Shown one piece after another: positions 17,366 through 26,518 of a DNA stretch of 64,000 nt (position 1 is the first letter of the stretch; each line of letters opens with the position of its first letter). The translations under genes and the position numbers were made by a program. This stretch comes from a bacterium (GTDB lineage Bacteria; Sumerlaeota; Sumerlaeia; SLMS01; JAHLLQ01). The stretch is taken from positions 367,958 to 431,957 of the forward strand of contig JAHLLQ010000004.1 of the NCBI GenBank assembly GCA_020444065.1. The letters run 5' to 3'. A model generated the notes under the pieces. That model saw only the letters and a program-made list of their open reading frames with translations, had not been told where the DNA came from and ran no database searches.

Positions 17366-18501
17366 GGAGCGACCTCGATGCTGAGAATCCGCGGCATGTA
17401 GCTGGCCAGGCAGCGCCACGAGGCACCCTCGTTTGTGCTTCCCCAGACCTCGCCCTGCGTGGTGCCGAAGTAAATACCCACCGGGTTGCCGCCATCGGCC
17501 TTCATCGCCTGGCGCAGGACGGTGAACCAGGCGTTCTTCGCCGGGAGGCCCTTGGCTTGTCGTTGCCATGTTTTCCCGGCGTTCGTTGTCCGGAACACGG
17601 CCGGCTTGCCATCGGGGCTGGTGCGTGGCCAGACGTCCATGGCGTCCATCGGGAAGACCCACGCCACGTCCTTCTTTCGCGGGTGCGCCACGATCGGGAA
17701 TCCGACATCGCCGATGGCTTCTGGCATATTGCGCCCCACGCGGCGCCACTTGGACTCCGGCAAGTCCATCACGTAGATTCCGCAGTGATTCTGCTGGTAG
17801 AAGCGATCCGGATCGGCGGCCGATTGCACCGTGCAATGCGGATCGTAGCCATGGTCGCGTTCTTCCTTGGATGGTGGGAAGAAGTCGTTTTCCTGGCCGC
17901 TGTTGACTGGTTTCCAGGACTTCCCGCGATCGCGCGATTCGTAGAAGCCCGCGCAGGACATCGACACATAAAGGTGCCGACGATTGCGCGGATCGACGAT
18001 GACCGAGTGCGTGATTTCCCCGACCGGCGATGGCATTCCCCACTTCGGCGCGATCACCGCCGGATCGAAGCCTTTGATCTGCTTCCAGATCTCCCCGTTG
18101 TCCTCGCTGCGGAACAGGCCGAACGGCACCGTACCGGCGTACCAGGTTCCGGGCTCGTCGGTGTGCCCCGGCGCCAGAAAGAAGACCCGCTGGACCGACT
18201 TACCCGATTTCTTCGAGAATGCGGGCGGTTTCGCCGCCGGTTGCCAGGATTTCCCCCCATCCAGAGAACGCTGCACCGTCGGGCCAAGGTGCCCCGTCTG
18301 CCCAGCCAGCATCCATGTTCGCCGATTGCGAGGATCGACCAGCAGGTGATTGACCTCATGGCCGAAGAACTGTGGCTTCTGCATGCGCCACTGCTTTCGG
18401 GCGGCGTCGCTCTTCAGGATGAACGCACCCTTCATCGTGCCGATCAGAAGAGTCACGGGTTTCTTCGCGGCCGAACGGCCGCCGCTGCGTGCTGGGGTCA
18501 T
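17362..18501 (-). CDS. BNR/sialidase-like beta-propeller protein
   Basis: A 379-residue protein without signal peptide. It has repeated S-x-D-x-G-x-x-W Asp-box motifs (SLDGGKSW, SEDNGEIW, SRDRGKSW, TNAGKTW, TNEGASW) that form blades of a beta-propeller of the BNR/exo-sialidase or YCF48-like type. Sialidase catalytic residues are not evident, so enzymatic activity should not be assumed. ATG 18501 has AGGAG seven bases upstream and is preferred over the longer frame. It is translationally coupled to the MoaD-like gene. Confidence 0.8.
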   Translation of the reverse strand: MTPARSGGRSAAKKPVTLLIGTMKGAFILKSDAARKQWRMQKPQFFGHEVNHLLVDPRNRRTWMLAGQTGHLGPTVQRSLDGGKSWQPAAKPPAFSKKSGKSVQRVFFLAPGHTDEPGTWYAGTVPFGLFRSEDNGEIWKQIKGFDPAVIAPKWGMPSPVGEITHSVIVDPRNRRHLYVSMSCAGFYESRDRGKSWKPVNSGQENDFFPPSKEERDHGYDPHCTVQSAADPDRFYQQNHCGIYVMDLPESKWRRVGRNMPEAIGDVGFPIVAHPRKKDVAWVFPMDAMDVWPRTSPDGKPAVFRTTNAGKTWQRQAKGLPAKNAWFTVLRQAMKADGGNPVGIYFGTTQGEVWGSTNEGASWRCLASYMPRILSIEVAP

Positions 18502-18615
18502 GGGAGAACTCCTGGGAAGTCTGATGATGAGATTCCGGATAGCCGGGGTCCACTTGGAAGGCAAGCAGAGAATGTCGATAATCGAATGTCGGTTTCGCTT
18601 GAATTTCGCTTTCTC

Positions 18616-18645
18616 TTGACGCCGCGAGGCTGCATTCGCTTTATT
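18616..18645 (+). promoter_or_regulatory. Putative recN promoter
   Basis: TTGACG (18616-18621) and TTTATT (18640-18645) are separated by 18 bases in the divergent gap before recN. The -10 is a fair match only. No LexA-type box was seen. Confidence 0.45.
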
Positions 18646-18677
18646 TTCGCCAATGCTGCGAAAGGCGGAATCGTCTG

Positions 18678-20345
18678 ATGCTCACATTTCTTCGGATCGA
18701 AAACCTGGCTCTGATCGAGCGCGTCGAGATCGAGTTCGGCCCGGGGTTGAATGCCATGACGGGCGAAACGGGGGCGGGCAAGTCGGTGGTTCTGGAATCG
18801 ATTGGCCTGCTGCTGGGCGACAGAGCCCAGCCGGCGCTGGTGCGCGACGGATGCGATCGCGGCAGCGTCGAGGCTCTTGTCGATCTGCGGCGAAGCCGAC
18901 CCGTTTCAGACTGGCTGGCGGAGCACTGTCTCGTGGATGAGGAGATGGGCGAGTTGCTGATCCGGCGCGAGATTCTGGCCTCCGGCCGGAGCCGCGCCTT
19001 CGTCAACGGGCGACTAGTAACCGTCGCTCAACTGGCGGAACTGGGCGCCCTGTTGGTCGACATCCACGGCCAGAACGATCACCAGTCCTTGATGGACCCA
19101 AAGCGTCAGTGTGATCTGCTTGACGATCACGGAGAATGCACGGACCTTCGCGTCGATTTCGAGGCGGCCTGGGACGAACTGGCGACCGCCCGGCTGGAGT
19201 TGCAGAAACTGGAGGCCGACGATCTTTCCTGGCGCCAGAGGCTTGATTTCCTGCAGTTTCAAATTGCTGAAATTGAAGAACTTGGGATTGGAGAGGGCGA
19301 GGTCGGAGGGCTGGAGGCAGAGCGCGGTCGCCTGGCCTTTGTCGATGCCTTGACCGAGGATGCAGCAGGGGCACTGGGACTCCTGGTTGAGGGAGACGAG
19401 CGCCCGGCACTGGATGGTGCAGGTCAAGCATTGAGGCTTGTCGAACGAATGCTGAGCCGAGACCCTGGATTGGGAGATTTGCATGCGCTCCTCGAAGGAG
19501 CCGTGGCGCAGCTTTCCGATGCCACGAGCCAGCTTGAGAGCTACGCCTCGCGCCTCGAAGGAGACCCGGAGCGTCTAGCCTTCGTGGAGGAACGACTCGA
19601 TGCGATCCAGCGCCTCACTCGCAAGCACGGAGTCGATGCAGAGGGGCTCTTGGGCCTGCTGGAGAATCTGCTGCAGGAGGCTGACTCATTAACGGATCGT
19701 GACTCCCGCCGGGATGAACTGGCGGCGACAGTGGCCAGGCTTGAAATGGCCCTGAAGGCGAAGGCCAACACCCTCACCAAAGCGCGCAAGGCCGCCGCGG
19801 CGAAGTTCGCCCGGGCCGTGGAGAAGACCCTGCGCCCCTTGGCGATGGCGGATGCTCGGTTCGAGGTGGGTCTCGTGGAGCGTCGTGAGCTCTGCCGCCA
19901 TGGCGCCGAGGACGTGGAGTTCCGTCTCTCCGCGAACAAGGGCGAGAAGCCCGCGTCCCTTCGGCGCGTGGCATCCGGCGGCGAATTGTCGAGGACGATG
20001 TTGGCTCTCCGAACCGTTGCCGCCCGCGCCGAGTCTGTTCCCATCCTGCTATTCGACGAGATCGACGCCGGCATCAGCGGCCAGGCGACCGTGAAAGTGG
20101 CCGACGCTTTGGAGAAACTCGGCGGCCGGCACCAGGTCTTGTGCATCACGCACCAGGCCGGAATCGCATCGCGCGCATCGCAGCATCTGGAGGTGACAAA
20201 ATCCACCCGGCGGGGTCGGACGATCATTCACGTCCGCAACCTCTCTCCGGACGAGCGCCGCCGCGAGCTGGCCCGGCTGCTTGACGGCGGGAAGAGCGGT
20301 AAGAGTCTTGAACTGGCGGAGGAACTTCTTCTGCGAAGCGCTTAG
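18678..20345 (+). CDS. recN: DNA repair protein RecN
   Basis: A 555-residue SMC-like ATPase of double-strand-break repair. [21 protein letters not shown] is the Walker A region (about residues 29-49) and [11 protein letters not shown] the Q-loop region typical of RecN. A coiled coil spans about 150-390, followed by [15 protein letters not shown] (ABC signature), [14 protein letters not shown] (Walker B) and CITHQAGIA (H-loop). Length and order match the family, so the protein is complete. Confidence 0.96.
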   Translation: MLTFLRIENLALIERVEIEFGPGLNAMTGETGAGKSVVLESIGLLLGDRAQPALVRDGCDRGSVEALVDLRRSRPVSDWLAEHCLVDEEMGELLIRREILASGRSRAFVNGRLVTVAQLAELGALLVDIHGQNDHQSLMDPKRQCDLLDDHGECTDLRVDFEAAWDELATARLELQKLEADDLSWRQRLDFLQFQIAEIEELGIGEGEVGGLEAERGRLAFVDALTEDAAGALGLLVEGDERPALDGAGQALRLVERMLSRDPGLGDLHALLEGAVAQLSDATSQLESYASRLEGDPERLAFVEERLDAIQRLTRKHGVDAEGLLGLLENLLQEADSLTDRDSRRDELAATVARLEMALKAKANTLTKARKAAAAKFARAVEKTLRPLAMADARFEVGLVERRELCRHGAEDVEFRLSANKGEKPASLRRVASGGELSRTMLALRTVAARAESVPILLFDEIDAGISGQATVKVADALEKLGGRHQVLCITHQAGIASRASQHLEVTKSTRRGRTIIHVRNLSPDERRRELARLLDGGKSGKSLELAEELLLRSA

Positions 20346-20381
20346 CCGCCGATTGGCCACAAAATCCTTCCCCTTTTGCGG

Positions 20382-20411
20382 TTGACTCGCCCCCGGGCAG
20401 GTGAACAGCAT
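20382..20411 (+). promoter_or_regulatory. Possible tRNA-Pro promoter
   Basis: TTGACT at 20382-20387 and CAGCAT at 20406-20411 are 18 bases apart and 15 bases before the tRNA 5' end. The -10 is weak, so this is tentative. Confidence 0.35.
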
Positions 20412-20425
20412 ACGCGCGCTTCGGT

Positions 20426-20502
20426 CGGGGCGTAGCGCAGCCTGGTAGCGCACTCGTCTGGGGGGCGAGTGGTCGCTGGTTCAAATCCAGTCGCCCCGAC
20501 CA
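20426..20502 (+). tRNA. tRNA-Pro(GGG), CCA encoded
   Basis: A complete 77-nt cloverleaf: the acceptor CGGGGCG pairs with CGCCCCG, the D arm is GCGC/GCGC, the anticodon arm 20453-20469 has loop CTGGGGG giving anticodon GGG at 20460-20462, and the T arm is CTGGTTCAAATCCAG. CCA is genomically encoded at 20500-20502. The 3' end (20477-20502) is the attachment site of the island that follows. Confidence 0.95.
20477..20502 (+). repeat. attL: 3' end of tRNA-Pro
   Basis: These 26 bases, from TGGTTCAAAT to CCCCGACCA, recur exactly at 43241-43266. They cover the T arm, the 3' acceptor strand and CCA, the usual target of tRNA-directed tyrosine recombinases. Confidence 0.9.
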
Positions 20503-20866
20503 CTAAATTGCTGAAATAACTGGAGTTAGATATTCAATTCTTGGAGAATTTGGGAAAGAATTGAGTCTATTACAGTTGCCGAATTCCCAAAAGACCCCTT
20601 CGGAATGGCCGAAGGGGTCTCTTGCATGGAGACAACGAGTTGTCTGACGGCATGCTGCGGGCACGGATTCCCAGCGATTAGCCCACAAAGTTTCAATCTT
20701 CGTCGAGAGGATTCAAAGCTGCGCCGAGGTCCATCATAGTCCCCGCAACAGCCACGCAACCCAACACCCCATGACTCGATAGATGGATGCTGGTTCCACG
20801 CTGGCCCAACGACCAGATCGCCCTATGGAGAATGAACGGGCAGAAGATCGAACAGCGACCCAGAAT
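20503..20866. other. Left end of island, no gene
   Basis: This 364-base stretch holds the terminator at 20592-20620 and no credible ORF. It separates tRNA-Pro from the first cargo gene. Confidence 0.5.
20592..20620. terminator. Bidirectional-looking terminator near attL
   Basis: A perfect 12-bp stem (20592-20603 with 20609-20620) with loop AATGG. Short A and T stretches flank it (CCCAAAAGACC, GGTCTCTTG). It could stop island transcription before tRNA-Pro or tRNA read-through. Confidence 0.75.
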
Positions 20867-21943
20867 CTACTCGCCTTCTTCCAGCCGGAAATTGGCTCCG
20901 GGATTGGTGTTCGACGCCATTCCTGCTGAGTCGATGATCGGACCAACGACGTTGCCGGCCACGATTCCGCCGTAGTTGTCGCCGCCCAAATCGAAGATTG
21001 TGTTGCGCATGATGATGTTCCCCGGCGCGGTGGCCACGATTCCGTGGTGAGAGTTGTGCACGTGATTGTCCTCCACTCGACTGCCTGACCCACCAATCAG
21101 GATTGCTCCATCCGTCGGGTTGCTGCGAGCATCGCCTTGACACAAATTCCCGATCACCCATCCGGCTTTCTCGACTTGGATGCCGTTTGCCCCATTCGAG
21201 TGGGTAGTGCAACTGCGGACGACTGAGAACCCTGTCAGATTGATTCCATTCACTCCGTTATCTCGGCTGAGGCAGTTCGTAATCATCGTGTCGTCGTTGC
21301 GAGTTGGATTCGCTGGAGGAACAGTGATCCCATGGAGATCGTTCTCGAAGACAGTGCAATCCTGCACACGGGACCCGGTTCCTATCGATATTCCAGACGA
21401 ACCATTTTGACCCGCCAAGCAGTCCGTCACCACTGAGTAATTGCCGGTCTGAATTCCGACGCCCCCGTTGCCGAGCGCGCTGATCCCCCTCACCACGGTC
21501 ATCTTTTGAAGTGATTCACAGATGATCCCAGCACTGGACCAGCCGGTCACTGTTCCGTCTTCGATCCGGCAGTCATCGCCAACAATGTTGATACCGCTCC
21601 CACTGCTCACCCCTTCCGGTCCCATGAGGGAGAATCCGCGAAGGTCGATCCGGACAGTATCGGTTGTGATCTCGATTCCTCCGGAACCTTCGATGCCCGT
21701 GAGGTTCTGGGTCAGGTAGTAGTATCCCGGTTCCTTAATCACGATGGGGAAGTCCATTGCCGGATTGAAGTCTGGTGGCGGCAGGGGAACACCGGGCTGA
21801 ACTTGATCCATCGTCTTCATTATCGGCATTGGTGGTCCCGGCGGAGTCAGGTCGCCCTGCGCGAGTCCATCGAATGGCAGAAAGAACACTGACACGACGA
21901 GCAGCACCAGACTCAGTGATTCGCAGTTCGAACGTTTCCCCAT
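20867..21943 (-). CDS. Secreted right-handed beta-helix repeat protein
   Basis: A 358-residue protein with a signal peptide (SLSLVLLVVSVFFLPFDGLAQ), the leader GDLTPPGPPMPIMKT, a strand-forming segment (PGYYYLTQNLTG) and then pectate-lyase-type coils (GGIEITTDTVRIDLRGFSL and similar). The C-terminal capping segment GDNYGGIVAGNVVGPI and NTNPGANFRL is shared with the paralogue at 22590-23549. Start ATG 21943 follows an A/G-rich ribosome-binding site; the upstream frame is not needed. Proteins with this leader are common in Planctomycetota-like genomes; substrate or binding partner is unknown. Confidence 0.82.
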   Translation of the reverse strand: MGKRSNCESLSLVLLVVSVFFLPFDGLAQGDLTPPGPPMPIMKTMDQVQPGVPLPPPDFNPAMDFPIVIKEPGYYYLTQNLTGIEGSGGIEITTDTVRIDLRGFSLMGPEGVSSGSGINIVGDDCRIEDGTVTGWSSAGIICESLQKMTVVRGISALGNGGVGIQTGNYSVVTDCLAGQNGSSGISIGTGSRVQDCTVFENDLHGITVPPANPTRNDDTMITNCLSRDNGVNGINLTGFSVVRSCTTHSNGANGIQVEKAGWVIGNLCQGDARSNPTDGAILIGGSGSRVEDNHVHNSHHGIVATAPGNIIMRNTIFDLGGDNYGGIVAGNVVGPIIDSAGMASNTNPGANFRLEEGE

Positions 21944-21963
21944 TGTGCCTTTTCCTTTTGATT

Positions 21964-22512
21964 CTACCTTAACATCCATCCGGACAAATCTTCACTCGGT
22001 ACCTCAGTCTGCACCTGCGCAATGCCCATCGATTCCAGCGCGATCCAACCCGCATTGGGGCTCCAGACGTAGCCAGTCATCACGCCGGTCGTCTTGTCGA
22101 TGCGGGGTTGATCCTCTTCCCCCGCCGAGTCGGCCACTTCGAACACCAACCATCCCGTGTTGGCCGAGTAGGCGTATCCCGACAGAAGGAAGAAGTCCGG
22201 ATCGCTCTCGGCATCGACGTTCACGCCGAAGTCCTCGGCCGAGTCGTTTGCGTACACGTTGTTCGCAGCTGGCGTCCCGTCGCCAAGACAGATCCAGCCG
22301 ATGTTCGCCGCGTAGATGTAGCCCGAGGCAAAGCGCGTGTTGAAGTGCGCCCCGTCGGTCACATCTCCCTCCCAGTTAATCCAGCCGACGTTTGCCGCGA
22401 ACGAGTACTTGTCGGTGTCGTTGACCGTCGTATCCGCGAGAGCTGCGGAGAGCGGGCTCAGCAAGAGAATCCCGAGGAGTGCGCTGGTAGCAGTCTTCAT
22501 CAATGCCTTCAT
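21964..22512 (-). CDS. Secreted GW-repeat protein
   Basis: A 182-residue protein with a signal peptide (TSALLGILLLSPLSAALA) and four copies of a G-Y-x-Y-(S/A)-x-N-x-G-W-(I/L)-x-(L/F)-(E/G) unit at about residues 35-49, 64-78, 112-125 and 147-160. The unit predicts short beta hairpins around a Gly-Trp. It precedes the beta-helix gene by 20 bases, so the pair is probably cotranscribed and coexported. No enzymatic motif is visible. Confidence 0.75.
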   Translation of the reverse strand: MKALMKTATSALLGILLLSPLSAALADTTVNDTDKYSFAANVGWINWEGDVTDGAHFNTRFASGYIYAANIGWICLGDGTPAANNVYANDSAEDFGVNVDAESDPDFFLLSGYAYSANTGWLVFEVADSAGEEDQPRIDKTTGVMTGYVWSPNAGWIALESMGIAQVQTEVPSEDLSGWMLR

Positions 22513-22589
22513 TTCTCGCTTCCAAAGATCTCAAAGTGGCTAGCGGCCATCGATACCGCCCTGAATGAAACTATATCCGGGCTCGCACC

Positions 22590-23549
22590 CTAGAACTCAA
22601 AGTTCGCGTTCGGATTTGTGTTTGTTGCAATGGTGGAACTGGTGACAATGGGGCCGACTACGTTTCCAGATGCGATGGTCCCATAGTTATCGCCATTGCC
22701 ACGGGCGCCATTCTGAAGAATCAAATTTCCGCCCGAGTCAACTTGGACTCCACGGTCGTTGGAACTCACCTCATTCAACTCAATCCGATTTCCACTGCCG
22801 ACAACATGGATGCCTGCGCCGTCACCGGGGGGGTCTCCCAGATTCTGAACAGATCCATTCTGATGCGAGGCGTTCAGCCTGATTCGTGAGTTATTCTCGA
22901 CGAGGATTCCATCATACTTATTGGCGTCGGTTTGGCATTGCTCAACAATGCAGAAGCCACCGGCGTGAATTCCCGTTCCGCAGTGAATTAGGATGCAGTT
23001 CCTGACGCTACCGTGATTGATGGTGATGCCTGTCCCACCAATTTCCTGCACCCTCATTGATTCCACGACCGGATGATTCACCAGATACTCACCGTCTCGA
23101 AAAAGGCCTATGCCATCACCTTTCCAGTTCAGGATCATGCCGTTCCTCACAGTCACATTCGTCGCACCCCCCGAGCCGCCTGCTATAATTGCGCTACCGT
23201 GTGTACCCGCTTCTCTCCCCGGTCCGATCAATGCGAACCCGTTGAAGTCGATAGACACGTTCGATGCGTCGATGACGATGCCATGTGTGTCGACTTCAGT
23301 GAACCTTATCGTCTCGACAAGGTAGTAGCTCCCCGACTCTGTAATCGTAAGGGGAAGGCTGGCGGAACTGATTGGGACCCGAGCCTCTACCTGATCCAGC
23401 GTCTTCATCATGGGCGCTGGTGGTCCCGGAGGCGTCAGAGATCCCTGCGCCATGGCATCCACCGGCAGAACCGCGAGTAAGAATCCACACGCGAAAACGG
23501 CCCGGCCCAACCGACCTGCTGATACTCGAATAGCCTCAATTGTCATCAT
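22590..23549 (-). CDS. Secreted right-handed beta-helix repeat protein (paralogue)
   Basis: A 319-residue paralogue of the 20867-21943 protein. It has a signal peptide (VFACGFLLAVLPVDAMAQ), the leader GSLTPPGPPAPMMKTLDQV, repeated short beta coils (GIVIDASNVSIDFNGFALIG, GDGAGIHVVGSGNRIELNEV) and the same C-terminal cap (GDNYGTIASGNVVGPIV, TNTNPNANFEF). The two share both ends while the middle coils differ in number and sequence, as expected for proteins whose binding surface diversifies. It is in the same orientation, 77 bases upstream of the GW-repeat gene. Confidence 0.82.
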   Translation of the reverse strand: MMTIEAIRVSAGRLGRAVFACGFLLAVLPVDAMAQGSLTPPGPPAPMMKTLDQVEARVPISSASLPLTITESGSYYLVETIRFTEVDTHGIVIDASNVSIDFNGFALIGPGREAGTHGSAIIAGGSGGATNVTVRNGMILNWKGDGIGLFRDGEYLVNHPVVESMRVQEIGGTGITINHGSVRNCILIHCGTGIHAGGFCIVEQCQTDANKYDGILVENNSRIRLNASHQNGSVQNLGDPPGDGAGIHVVGSGNRIELNEVSSNDRGVQVDSGGNLILQNGARGNGDNYGTIASGNVVGPIVTSSTIATNTNPNANFEF

Positions 23550-23877
23550 CTCGTTCTCCTCACGTCTCTCTATTTCTGGGGGGCCATGGATCGGGCAATC
23601 ACCGCTCTTCCCCCTGCGCCCAACGAGCGCGGCAACGGCGAGACCATTCGACTGGGATTGTCACTGGAAACCCGATCCCCTGATTCTGCCGCCCGTAGGT
23701 AACTGACTCTCCCGGCAGCAGTGGCAAGGGTCAACGCGAATGCCAGTTCAGTCTATCGCCTTGCCCTATCGCCAACCAGCAGAGGATTGCGAATGCAGAA
23801 CTTGAGACATACCGAATTTTCGCTCCACGCTGACATCTCCTATCCCCCCGGTGAGGCACGAGCAGAGAATGGGACCA
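23550..23877. other. Intergenic stretch inside the island
   Basis: 328 bases without a convincing gene. It contains the promoter region of the beta-helix operon on the minus strand, but no clear consensus promoter or hairpin was picked out. Confidence 0.35.
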
Positions 23878-24411
23878 CTAATCCACGGAGTGCTCCTCCA
23901 ACTCTTGAACCATAACCTTCAACGCTTCCACATGCCCACTTTCGCCCAAAGTTTCGGCCTCTCCGAGCCATGCGCGGGCCATCTTCAGAGCCAACTCGGG
24001 TTCCTCGAATCTGATAATGCTGATCAACTCCCCCGCGCGCCTAAGGGCTTGCACGGTGTTTCCTGATTCCAATGAATCGCCGACGAGCCACCAGAGGAGG
24101 CCTTCATACTCGTCGATGGGCAGATGGGGATCGCAGACGATTGCCTCATACAGCAACTCCATTAGGTCAGTCGCAGGATGAAGAACTTCCAGACCTCGTT
24201 TCTGCCAAGTAACGCCCAAGAAATCAACCAAGTCGTTTCGGACCTTTTCGAAGCGCCACATCGAGAGCAATATCTGGGATCTGCATTTCACGACTAGTTC
24301 GACTTGAGATCTGTCTGCATATGAGCACTCAAGTTCTTCGAGAAGCGCTAGAGCTTCCTGAGTTTTTCCGGCCAAGTGGAGGCCCCACGATTTCTGGATC
24401 AGGTCAGTCAT
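23878..24411 (-). CDS. TPR-like helical protein coupled to the pseudokinase
   Basis: A 177-residue all-helical protein (MTDLIQKSWGLHLAGKTQEALALLEELE...) with paired helices that resemble tetratricopeptide-type repeats (SWGLHLAGKTQEALALLEEL, SGNTVQALRRAGELI, EPELALKMARAWLGEAETL). Its ATG (24411) lies inside the end of the pseudokinase gene (8-base overlap), so the two are translationally coupled and probably interact. No signal or membrane segment is visible. Confidence 0.6.
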   Translation of the reverse strand: MTDLIQKSWGLHLAGKTQEALALLEELECSYADRSQVELVVKCRSQILLSMWRFEKVRNDLVDFLGVTWQKRGLEVLHPATDLMELLYEAIVCDPHLPIDEYEGLLWWLVGDSLESGNTVQALRRAGELISIIRFEEPELALKMARAWLGEAETLGESGHVEALKVMVQELEEHSVD

Positions 24412-26461
24412 CCACACCAAAGAAGGTAATGGGTGGCGAATCGGGTTTGTCCTCACCAAACGTGAACAGCCACCAGCGATCCAGAGGGATCACCTCTTCC
24501 GAGTCCCCCAAAATGAGTCCCGGAGGATTTTTGTGTGCAGCTTCAAGCCTTGCGGCATCGATCTCAACTCCCGGCGCATTCCAGATGTGGTTATAGAGAA
24601 TGAATCCTCCAATTCCGAGGGGGGAATTCAGCCTGATCAGGATATCTATCCTCCCGGCATCCCGACCATGCTCAATTGCGTCTGTTGGAAGATCAAACAC
24701 CGGTCCTTTCGCCTGCCCGATCTCTTCAGTTGTTTGCGGCCCAAGGTAGGCTCTTCCTCCTATGAACATACCATTCGCATAGAACTCGAAGTCACCGTCA
24801 AGGACTCCAACAGAGTACCGTACGCCTTTCTGGCTTCCGCCGTCCTCACTCAGCGGCAGAGAGCGCCAGTACCAACCCGCACCATCGTACCCAGTATACT
24901 GAAGACCCCTCTCCCGAATCAAACGCCAGTTCATCGGCCAATCAGGACCGTACACGGCATATCCGTCAGCGACTAGCATAGGAATCTTGTCGATATGGAA
25001 GAGAAGCTCCTCATCGCCTGTTGGTGCACCGCGGGAGAGGACAGCACCGTCCCTAATGTTCAGGATGGCATTCGTAGGACCCCATCCAAGCTCTACCCGC
25101 CCGGCGAGATCTTCATGGGGCATGTACCAACCCACTGCCGTATCTCCTTCGCCATCATTCGGCCAACGATACCAATACTTGAACTGATAGTCACCATCGT
25201 CGAGCTTGACTGACTTCTGAAATCGGAAGTAGCCCAACGGTTCCATGAGTGAGTCAGCACTCTCTGTCTCCCATGAATTGAAGTCTCCCACTACTCTCAC
25301 CTCTTCTGCGAGAGGGACATAGGCTCGAAACAAGATCTCACCGCCCTCTGTGGCCTGCGGTGGATAGAAGAAGTTGCCCTCATCATCGAATCGAATCGCA
25401 TCGGCATTAACGAATGCCGCGCTCCCGAGTCTCCGGCCATCCGATGTGGAGCCGCTTCCTTCCCCCGCTGCCACGCGGCTCGCATCAGACTTCTCATGTG
25501 TTTCATACGTCTTTCCCGGGTTCACAAAATAGCGGGCAGCCGTGAAGATGCCGGCAATGATCACGAGTGCTGCAAAGACGGCGATCAGCTTCGAACTCAG
25601 CATATCCAAAGCCCGAGTCTTACGCACGGGAAGAGGACGGACCTGAACAAGCCGCTTGGACTCCGGCATCTCCAGTTCTTGAAGTGCTTGCGAGAAGGTC
25701 TGAATATCTGGAAAGCGGTGGGACGGCTCCTGCTGGATCGCGTGGAACAACACCTTCACCAGATCAATCGGCAGCTTCGCCTGCACCAATCGGCGGAGTA
25801 CCATCTCGTCTATCTTGAGATCCGGAATCCCTGTATAGAGGCGGCAAAGCGCCGCACCAATCAAATAGACATCAGTCTGCTTAGAAACAACCTCGTCTTG
25901 TTTCCTCTGTTCAGGCGCCAAGAGCATCGCCGCTTTCGACGGCATTGGATTCGCTGCCTTGGCAAGCCGCTTCGCCGTGACGATCCCTAAGATACCATCA
26001 TGGATCTGCGCCACTGCCGCACCCGTGAAAAAGATATTCCACGGCGTGATGTGGCCATGAACCAAATCGGCATCGTGTATCTTCTGAACTTCCGCACACA
26101 GCAGACGGCCGAGGGTGATGGCGTCCTTTAGCTTCTTCGGGCGAAACTGGTTCGTAGAGGCGAATTCGTTGAAAGAGGTTCCCGACGTGAAACGGCGAGC
26201 GACGTAAAACTGGCCGTCGATCCATCCGTGGGATGCAATCCCCTCCACACCTTGTCCAAACTGCATTCCCCGTCCAGTGGCTTCTTGGTACTCGCTCTCA
26301 ATCTCCTTCGAGAAGCGAGAGTGATATACTCGGATAACAAGCTTCCCATCCGTCGGTTCTTCGATGAGATAGGAGGTGTGCAATGGCCCCTTGCCAAGGA
26401 TGCTAAGGAGTGGATATTCGATTCCTGAAATCACCAAGTGGCTTTGTTCATGCACTCCCAT
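24404..26461 (-). CDS. Pseudokinase - membrane helix - CBM48-like fusion protein
   Basis: A 685-residue protein. Residues about 10-265 have the order of a Ser/Thr kinase: a Gly-rich loop (ILGKGPLHTSYLI, 21-33), VIRVY (42-46) where the ATP-binding Lys should be, HGHITPWNIFF (135-145) where HRDxKPxN should be, and HDG (154-156) for DFG. The VAIK Lys and HRD Asp are replaced, so catalysis is unlikely. A membrane helix follows (about 291-308), then a low-complexity linker and a CBM48/AMPK-beta-like domain (about 370-455; EVRVVGDFNSWETES, DDGDYQFKYWYRW). A C-terminal domain of about 210 residues looks carbohydrate-binding or jelly-roll like. The arrangement suggests extracellular glycan sensing with a cytoplasmic scaffold. 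Confidence 0.72.
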   Translation of the reverse strand: MGVHEQSHLVISGIEYPLLSILGKGPLHTSYLIEEPTDGKLVIRVYHSRFSKEIESEYQEATGRGMQFGQGVEGIASHGWIDGQFYVARRFTSGTSFNEFASTNQFRPKKLKDAITLGRLLCAEVQKIHDADLVHGHITPWNIFFTGAAVAQIHDGILGIVTAKRLAKAANPMPSKAAMLLAPEQRKQDEVVSKQTDVYLIGAALCRLYTGIPDLKIDEMVLRRLVQAKLPIDLVKVLFHAIQQEPSHRFPDIQTFSQALQELEMPESKRLVQVRPLPVRKTRALDMLSSKLIAVFAALVIIAGIFTAARYFVNPGKTYETHEKSDASRVAAGEGSGSTSDGRRLGSAAFVNADAIRFDDEGNFFYPPQATEGGEILFRAYVPLAEEVRVVGDFNSWETESADSLMEPLGYFRFQKSVKLDDGDYQFKYWYRWPNDGEGDTAVGWYMPHEDLAGRVELGWGPTNAILNIRDGAVLSRGAPTGDEELLFHIDKIPMLVADGYAVYGPDWPMNWRLIRERGLQYTGYDGAGWYWRSLPLSEDGGSQKGVRYSVGVLDGDFEFYANGMFIGGRAYLGPQTTEEIGQAKGPVFDLPTDAIEHGRDAGRIDILIRLNSPLGIGGFILYNHIWNAPGVEIDAARLEAAHKNPPGLILGDSEEVIPLDRWWLFTFGEDKPDSPPITFFGVDD

Positions 26462-26518
26462 CAGGAAGCTCCTTCGGAATTCACCTCACCCCACCGATGC
26501 CGCACAGGAGCATTGCTA

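Noticed and set aside
17366..18043. Long upstream extension of the MoaD-like frame
   Set aside because: It overlaps the BNR gene in another frame and the GTG at 17365 fits the stop-start overlap.
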